Source of the DNA: Betaproteobacteria bacterium
GTDB lineage: Bacteria > Pseudomonadota > Gammaproteobacteria > Burkholderiales > Eutrophovitaceae
NCBI GenBank assembly: GCA_009886305.1
Contig: QXZO01000091.1
Span: 1-6,063, forward strand
DNA length: 6,063 nucleotides
Reading direction: 5' to 3'
Shown: in pieces, positions 1 through 4,630 of the stretch
Numbering within the stretch: the stretch's first letter is position 1
Layout: every line of letters starts with the position of its first letter
Made by a program: the position numbers and the translations under genes
The notes under the pieces: model-generated
Told to the model about the DNA's origin: nothing
The model's input: only the letters and a program-made list of their open reading frames with translations
Databases searched by the model: none

Positions 1-341
1 GGTTAGTGTTTAAGTGGCTTAGTGAGCAAGGTGGACTATCTTCAATTGAACAAAAGAACATTAAAAAATCAAATATGATTTATGACCAAATTGATTTAAC
101 TGGATTTTATCGAAGTCCAGTTGCAAAGAATTGTCGATCCCGCATGAACATACCGTTTAGAATCTGCGACGAGAGCCTTGAGGATAAATTCTTGAAGGAT
201 GCTAAAGATTGTGGTTTGTTGCAGTTGAAGGGGCACCGCTCTGTAGGGGGGATTCGTGCATCAATTTACAATGCGATGCCCATCGAGGGAGTCGAGATCC
301 TGCTTGGTTTCATGCAGCATTTTGAACAGAAATATGGATAA
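1..341 (+). CDS. serC: Phosphoserine aminotransferase, C-terminal part (5' end outside window)
   Basis: SerC is a PLP-dependent aminotransferase that converts 3-phosphohydroxypyruvate and glutamate to phosphoserine, and also acts in PLP synthesis in many proteobacteria. The frame is already open at base 3 and reads Leu-Val-Phe-Lys-Trp, matching the internal GLVFKWL stretch of SerC, so the GTG at 6 is an internal valine and not a start. About 112 of the usual ~360 residues are present. Visible family signatures are DLTGFYRSPV, NCRSRMNIPF, and near the end GHRSVGGIRASIYNAMP, whose His-Arg and second Arg bind the substrate phosphate in E. coli SerC. The protein ends FEQKYG-TAA, as expected for a complete C-terminus. 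The PLP lysine lies upstream of the window. The next gene, serA, begins 11 bases later and supplies SerC's substrate. Identification is from recalled family sequence and is very secure. Confidence 0.96.
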   Translation, partial: LVFKWLSEQGGLSSIEQKNIKKSNMIYDQIDLTGFYRSPVAKNCRSRMNIPFRICDESLEDKFLKDAKDCGLLQLKGHRSVGGIRASIYNAMPIEGVEILLGFMQHFEQKYG

Positions 342-345
342 GGGA
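340..345 (+). promoter_or_regulatory. Ribosome binding site of serA
   Basis: AAGGGA, starting in the last bases of the serC stop codon, sits 7 bases before the ATG at 353. It is the clearest Shine-Dalgarno-like site in the window and supports the choice of that ATG. A nearby ATG at 346 is in another frame and too close to the site to be used. Confidence 0.65.
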
Positions 346-352
346 ATGAGCA

Positions 353-1537
353 ATGCCGTACGATGAAATCTATCGAATAAAAACGTTAAACAATATTGCT
401 CAGGTGGGACTGAGTCAATTTCCAGCAGGCCGTTACGTTCACGGAGCGGATGTTGATGAGCCTCATGCGATATTGGTTAGGTCTGCAAATTTGTTAGAAC
501 TTGAGCCTTCTAAAGGTCTATTGGCTGTTGGCCGAGCAGGTGCTGGAACAAACAACATTGATATTTCTCGACTTGCTAGCCTAGGTGTACCGGTGTTCAA
601 CACCCCTGGTGCCAATGCTAATGCTGTTAAAGAATTGGTCCTATCAGGATTGTTGTTGTCCAGCCGTAACTTGGTTGGAGCTATAGACTTCGTTAGCAAT
701 TTAACATTAGATGGGCAGCTTTCAAAAAATGTCGAGGAAGGTAAAAAGAAATACGCTGGACGTGAATTGCCAGGACGAACTTTAGGAATTATTGGGCTTG
801 GTAAGATCGGGAGTCTGGTGGCCGATGTTGCTATGAGACTTGGTATGCGCGTTGTTGGCTTCGACCCGGGAATTACCGTAGAAGCTGCATGGAGTTTGCC
901 TGCGGGTGTTGTTAAGGCTGCATCAATAGAAAGTTTGGTAAGGGATTCAGACTTCATATCGCTACACGTGCCGTTAAATGATGCGACTAAAAATTTAATC
1001 GATGATAAATGCTTAGCATTAATGAGTGCCGATACTGTTCTTTTAAATTTCTCAAGAGGCGCGGTTGTAGATAATGCCGCACTAGTAACTGCGCTGAGAG
1101 CAAAAAAAATCAAACAATATATTTGTGACTTCCCTAATGAGTCCCTAATTGATGTTGATGGAGTAATCGCCTTGCCTCATCTAGGAGCATCCACGGTTGA
1201 AGCTGAGGAAAATTGTGCGACCATGGTGGTCGAACAAATACGTGGTTACTTAGAGCATGGGAACGTAGTAAACGCAGTGAATTTTCCGAATGTTTTAATG
1301 TCTCGTGAATCTCCATTTAGAATAGTTGTTATCAATGAGAATGTGCCTCACATGGTGAGCCAGGTTTCAACAGTTTTGGGTGATGCGAAGCTAAACATTC
1401 ATAACATGATTAATAAATCATTGAATGAGATTGCGATCACGTTGGTTGACGTAGATGACTCCGTTGGAGATGATGTGCTTAATACCATTAGGAATATCGA
1501 GGGCGTGCAGCGCGTCCGTTACTTAAATGGAGCTTAG
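353..1537 (+). CDS. serA: D-3-phosphoglycerate dehydrogenase, short ACT-domain type
   Basis: This 394-residue enzyme should oxidise 3-phosphoglycerate to 3-phosphohydroxypyruvate with NAD+, the first step of serine synthesis. The N-terminal substrate domain carries GRAGAGTNNID (60-70) and NTPGANANAVKELVL (83-97). The Rossmann motif GLGKIG is at 148-153, with Asp171 at the end of the next strand, which favours NAD. Arg235 (NFSRGAVVD) and His276 (LPHLGAST) are the expected catalytic Arg and His. Glu263 is the best candidate for the acid residue, but the loop between it and the His is shorter than in E. coli SerA. A C-terminal ACT domain spans about 322-394. The length is near the ~390-residue ACT type, shorter than the 410-residue E. 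coli form. It lies between serC and pheA, so consecutive enzymes of serine synthesis are adjacent. Related 2-hydroxyacid dehydrogenases are possible, but the ACT domain and serC neighbour make this call strong. Confidence 0.94.
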   Translation: MPYDEIYRIKTLNNIAQVGLSQFPAGRYVHGADVDEPHAILVRSANLLELEPSKGLLAVGRAGAGTNNIDISRLASLGVPVFNTPGANANAVKELVLSGLLLSSRNLVGAIDFVSNLTLDGQLSKNVEEGKKKYAGRELPGRTLGIIGLGKIGSLVADVAMRLGMRVVGFDPGITVEAAWSLPAGVVKAASIESLVRDSDFISLHVPLNDATKNLIDDKCLALMSADTVLLNFSRGAVVDNAALVTALRAKKIKQYICDFPNESLIDVDGVIALPHLGASTVEAEENCATMVVEQIRGYLEHGNVVNAVNFPNVLMSRESPFRIVVINENVPHMVSQVSTVLGDAKLNIHNMINKSLNEIAITLVDVDDSVGDDVLNTIRNIEGVQRVRYLNGA

Positions 1538-1546
1538 AGACGACTC

Positions 1547-2608
1547 ATGAGCGACGAGATATCAGGTCTAAGGCAGCAGATCGATGCTATCGATGATTCA
1601 TTGCTGGGTCTACTGAATCAGCGCGCAGAAATTGCTAGGCAAGTAGGAGAGGCAAAAAAACAAGGGGTTGTATATCGTCCGGAGCGGGAAGCCCAAGTCC
1701 ACCGTCGGTTGCATGAAATAAATTCTGGGCCTTTGACAAACGACACAGTTTCACATTTATTTACGGAAATTATTTCCTCTTGTCGTGCCCAGGAGGAGCT
1801 TCTGACTATTGCCTGTTTAGGTCCAACGGGCACCTTTAGCGAGGAGGCTGTTTTAAAACAGTTTGGCTCACAGATAAGTCTTGTCTATTGTCCTACCATT
1901 GATGAGGTGTTTAGGTCGGTTGCCTCAGATGCTGCCGCATATGGAGTTGTACCGCTTGAGAATTCAACGGAGGGTGCAATTAGCCGCACGCTAGATTTAC
2001 TCTTTGAGAGTTCTTTGTCGCTGTCTGGAGAGGTGGGATTGCCTGTAAAGCACAATTTGCTCAGCATGGAAAAGTCGCAGGACATAGAAAAAATCTACGC
2101 TCACTCACAGAGTTTATCGCAATGTCAAAAATGGCTCGGGGATAATTTCCCTTCTGCTCAACTAATTCCGGTAGCTAGTAATGCAACGGCAGCCAAAATG
2201 GTTGTTGAAGAGCAGCGCTCCGCTGCTATTGCCAGTCGAATTGCTGGAGAACGCTATGGTTTGCTTGTTGTTCATTCTTCAATTGAAGACAAATCGGATA
2301 ACACCACACGTTTCGGTGTCATTTCTAAATCGTTAGTTGGGTCTTCGGGGGCTGACAAGACATCCATTGTGCTGGCCGCACAACATAAGCCTGGTGCGAT
2401 ACTGAATTTGCTAGAGCCTTTAGCGAAGAACGGTATTAGCATGACGCGTCTTGAGTCTAGGCCCTCCGGAGTTGGCCTTTGGGAATATATGTTCTTTATT
2501 GATTTAGAGGGTCATCAGGATGATGAGGTTATGGCGGCTGCGCTAGCAGAAGTGCGTGTGAAGTCAGGGTTTTTCAAAATTCTTGGGTCTTATCCTAAGA
2601 CGGTTTAA
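1547..2608 (+). CDS. pheA: Bifunctional chorismate mutase / prephenate dehydratase with ACT domain
   Basis: The 353-residue protein converts chorismate to prephenate and then to phenylpyruvate for phenylalanine synthesis. The AroQ-type chorismate mutase domain (about 1-85) shows Arg9, Arg26, Lys37 and Arg47-Glu48, aligning by eye with E. coli Arg11, Arg28, Lys39 and Arg51-Glu52. The dehydratase domain (about 88-262) starts with GPTGTFSE (92-99), has ENSTEG (138-143), and contains the catalytic TRF motif (254-256). The ACT domain (about 272-350) carries ESRP (303-306), part of the phenylalanine-binding site, so feedback inhibition by phenylalanine is expected. The usual GAL motif reads GAI (283-285). 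Length and architecture are those of the proteobacterial P-protein. The ATG is 9 bases after the serA stop, with a weak AGAGA about 6 bases upstream of it, so translation is probably coupled to serA. No leader peptide or attenuator is visible. Confidence 0.96.
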   Translation: MSDEISGLRQQIDAIDDSLLGLLNQRAEIARQVGEAKKQGVVYRPEREAQVHRRLHEINSGPLTNDTVSHLFTEIISSCRAQEELLTIACLGPTGTFSEEAVLKQFGSQISLVYCPTIDEVFRSVASDAAAYGVVPLENSTEGAISRTLDLLFESSLSLSGEVGLPVKHNLLSMEKSQDIEKIYAHSQSLSQCQKWLGDNFPSAQLIPVASNATAAKMVVEEQRSAAIASRIAGERYGLLVVHSSIEDKSDNTTRFGVISKSLVGSSGADKTSIVLAAQHKPGAILNLLEPLAKNGISMTRLESRPSGVGLWEYMFFIDLEGHQDDEVMAAALAEVRVKSGFFKILGSYPKTV

Positions 2609-2633
2609 ACATTGATTTGTATTTCTAATTTTC
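2609..2633 (+). promoter_or_regulatory. pheA-hisC intergenic gap without Shine-Dalgarno
   Basis: This is the longest gap in the window (25 bases). It is strongly A/T-rich and contains no purine run resembling GGAG or AGGA. An in-frame TGA at 2613-2615 and the lack of any ATG, GTG or TTG in frame before 2634 fix the hisC start at 2634. Initiation may rely on coupling from pheA or on an S1-assisted, unstructured A/U-rich leader. This is inference; no promoter boxes are convincing. Confidence 0.4.
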
Positions 2634-3746
2634 ATGCCAAGCTTTCCGATACCTATAGATTGCGTTAAGAATATCGCGCCTTATCAACCGGGCAAACCGA
2701 TTGAAGAACTTGCTCGAGAGCTGTCACTTGACCCAGAGACCATTGTAAAGCTGGCTTCTAACGAAAATCCATTGGGTTGCAGCAAATTAGTTGCACAGGA
2801 GATGAGCAGAGAATTGAACGACGCCGCTAGATATCCTGATGGAAGCGGGTACGCTCTCAAAGATCGACTTTGCAGTAAGTTGGGAATTGAAGCGGATAAT
2901 CTAATACTAGGTAATGGATCTAACGATATTTTAGAAATGGCTGCAATCGCTTTCTTGGATCGCGACCGATCTGCTATTTATTCCGAGTTCTGCTTCGTTG
3001 TGAATAAACTGGCGACTCAAAGTCGAGCGGCAAAGGGTATTGAAGTTCCTTCGATTGATTATGGCCATGATCTTGGACGCATGCACGATTCTATTAAAAA
3101 CGATACTCGTATTGTCTTCATTTCAAATCCAAACAATCCCACAGGCACTTTTATACCGCCTGCGGAAGTTTTAAGATTCATTGAGAGCGTACCCGAACAT
3201 ATTTTGGTTATTCTCGACGAGGCATACTACGAATATTTACCCGAGAATCTCCAATCGGAGAGTGTTAATTGGATTAAGAGGTTCTCTAACCTTTTAGTGA
3301 CGCGTACGTTTTCAAAAATTTATGGATTAGCGTCGTTTAGGGTTGGCTACGGCATTGCTAGTCCGAGTATTGCTGAGATTTTAAATCGTGTGCGCCAGCC
3401 ATTCAATGTGAACAGTTATGGTTTAGCAGCTGCCGCTAAAGCGTTATCAGATGATTCATTTGTTCAAGCCTCTGTCCATGCTAACAATGCGGGGATGAAG
3501 CAATTGATCTCAGTAGCAGAGGAACTTGAACTTGCTTTTATTCCTTCTCACGGTAATTTTTTAACGATTCAATTTAAACAAACGGGTGCCGAGATATATA
3601 CGAAACTATTGGAGCGAGGGATTATCGTTCGACCGCTCGGTGGATATGGGCTACACAATCATCTGCGTGTCAGCATTGGCCTTGAACGCGAAAATGAACG
3701 GTTTTGTTTAGCACTAAAGAGCATTATGAGCACTTTAGAAAATTAA
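2634..3746 (+). CDS. hisC: HisC-family aminotransferase (histidinol-phosphate / aromatic amino acid)
   Basis: This 370-residue class I/II PLP aminotransferase matches the usual HisC length. Residues in order: ASNENPLG (41-48), Tyr67 in ARYPDG, GNGSNDI (93-99) for the PLP phosphate, SNPNNPTGT (164-172), Asp195 in LDEAYYEY contacting the pyridine nitrogen, the Schiff-base lysine Lys228 in TFSKIYG, Arg236 in FRVGYG, and Arg345 in LRVSIG for substrate carboxylate or phosphate. HisC converts imidazole acetol phosphate to histidinol phosphate. Copies in this operon position often also transaminate phenylpyruvate and 4-hydroxyphenylpyruvate, and sitting between pheA and tyrA, with no histidine genes nearby, suggests that role here. 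Substrate preference cannot be read from sequence alone. A second hisC inside a histidine operon elsewhere in the genome would strengthen the aromatic assignment. The start is constrained by an upstream in-frame stop and lacks a Shine-Dalgarno. Confidence 0.93.
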   Translation: MPSFPIPIDCVKNIAPYQPGKPIEELARELSLDPETIVKLASNENPLGCSKLVAQEMSRELNDAARYPDGSGYALKDRLCSKLGIEADNLILGNGSNDILEMAAIAFLDRDRSAIYSEFCFVVNKLATQSRAAKGIEVPSIDYGHDLGRMHDSIKNDTRIVFISNPNNPTGTFIPPAEVLRFIESVPEHILVILDEAYYEYLPENLQSESVNWIKRFSNLLVTRTFSKIYGLASFRVGYGIASPSIAEILNRVRQPFNVNSYGLAAAAKALSDDSFVQASVHANNAGMKQLISVAEELELAFIPSHGNFLTIQFKQTGAEIYTKLLERGIIVRPLGGYGLHNHLRVSIGLERENERFCLALKSIMSTLEN

Positions 3747-3754
3747 AAACGCTC

Positions 3755-4630
3755 ATGGATAGATTTTATATAGAGCAGCTCACGATTATAGGAGTGGGTT
3801 TAATTGGAGGGTCGATTGCTGCTCGTTTGAAACGTGAGGGAGCCGTTGGCAAGGTTGTTGGGGTGGGTCGAAGTAAAAAAAATATTACCTTCGCGCATCA
3901 GCATGGCTTGATTGATGAAGTGGCAATAGATATTCAACAAGGTATCGAACGCGCAAGCCTAGTTGTAGTTGCCGTTCCGGTAAAGCAAGTTGAGACAATT
4001 TTGCAGGAAATAAAATTAAGCTCAAATACCGAATTGGTTCTAACTGATGTTGGCAGTACGAAGGGCGATTTCAAAAAGATGGTTGAAAGAGTCATACCTG
4101 AACGTGTTGGTTTTGTTGTCCCCGGACATCCGATCGCTGGTTCGGAAAAAATTGGTGCACAAGCCGCTGATGCTGAACTATTTGAGGGTAAAAATGTGGT
4201 CTTGTGCCCTTTAGAGAAGACTAAAAATACTTCTATCGACCTGGTCCAGAGGCTTTGGCAATCGTGTGGGGCTTGCGTGACCAAAATGTCCGAACAGAAG
4301 CACGATAAAATTTTTTCTGCAGTAAGTCATCTTCCGCATATCGTTTCTTATGCGTTAGTTGAGATGATGAATCGACGAGAAGATACGGCGGATTTATTCG
4401 ATTTTGCTGCAGGAGGGTTTCCTGATTTCTCGCGTATCGCGGGCAGTTCCCCTGAGATGTGGGTCGATATCTGTAGAGCAAACCGCGGCGCCATCCTTGA
4501 GGACGTTGAGTCCTTTATTCGTAGCCTAGAAAATATTCGAGAATTACTAATATCTGAAGATTATGAAGCGATCCAGAACATATTTGATGCTGCAGCGATA
4601 GCGAGAAATAACTGGGCGTTAAAGCAATGA
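3755..4630 (+). CDS. tyrA: Prephenate/arogenate dehydrogenase, single-domain TyrA
   Basis: TyrA oxidatively decarboxylates prephenate (or arogenate) on the tyrosine branch. I choose the ATG at 3755 (291 residues), 8 bases after the hisC stop. The frame opens further up at a TTG (3704) inside hisC, but that adds 17 residues without family character, while the ATG product begins just before the Rossmann motif GVGLIGGS (13-20), as expected. Catalytic and binding candidates are Ser101 (TDVGSTK), His125 (PGHPIAGS), His192 (SHLPH) and Arg227 (FSRIAG), followed by the conserved SSPEMW (231-236). There is no chorismate mutase or ACT domain, so this is the compact core type. The turn after the second strand reads GVGRSKK (36-42) with no acidic residue, which hints at NADP+ or relaxed cofactor use. 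Its stop overlaps the aroA start; no clear Shine-Dalgarno precedes its own ATG. Confidence 0.94.
   Translation: MDRFYIEQLTIIGVGLIGGSIAARLKREGAVGKVVGVGRSKKNITFAHQHGLIDEVAIDIQQGIERASLVVVAVPVKQVETILQEIKLSSNTELVLTDVGSTKGDFKKMVERVIPERVGFVVPGHPIAGSEKIGAQAADAELFEGKNVVLCPLEKTKNTSIDLVQRLWQSCGACVTKMSEQKHDKIFSAVSHLPHIVSYALVEMMNRREDTADLFDFAAGGFPDFSRIAGSSPEMWVDICRANRGAILEDVESFIRSLENIRELLISEDYEAIQNIFDAAAIARNNWALKQ
4627..4630 (+). promoter_or_regulatory. ATGA stop/start overlap of tyrA and aroA
   Basis: The tyrA TGA (4628-4630) overlaps the aroA ATG (4627-4629) as ATGA. No strong Shine-Dalgarno lies just upstream, so aroA translation is probably coupled to tyrA by re-initiation. This arrangement also shows that tyrA and aroA are separate proteins here, unlike the TyrA-AroA fusion of Pseudomonas. 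Confidence 0.7.

Noticed and set aside
6..341. GTG at 6 as the start of a 111-residue protein
   Set aside because: The frame is open upstream to the window edge and the residues before it (Leu-Val-Phe-Lys-Trp) match internal SerC sequence; it is a truncated gene.
463..1113. 216-residue minus-strand open frame opposite serA
   Set aside because: It lies wholly opposite a well-conserved gene, has no recognisable domain, and is rich in Ser/Thr/Pro as antisense frames often are.
1134..1316. Short minus-strand frame opposite the 3' half of serA
   Set aside because: Antisense shadow of a conserved coding region with no family character.
1618..2085. Two short minus-strand frames (1618-1833 and 1885-2085) opposite pheA
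   Set aside because: Both are covered by conserved PheA motifs on the plus strand and show no domain.
3704..3754. TTG at 3704 as an upstream start for tyrA
   Set aside because: It would overlap hisC by 43 bases and add 17 residues not typical of TyrA; ATG at 3755 gives the normal N-terminus just ahead of the Rossmann motif.
3934..4481. Two minus-strand frames (3934-4284 and 4233-4481) opposite tyrA
   Set aside because: They overlap each other and conserved TyrA sequence, and have no recognisable features.
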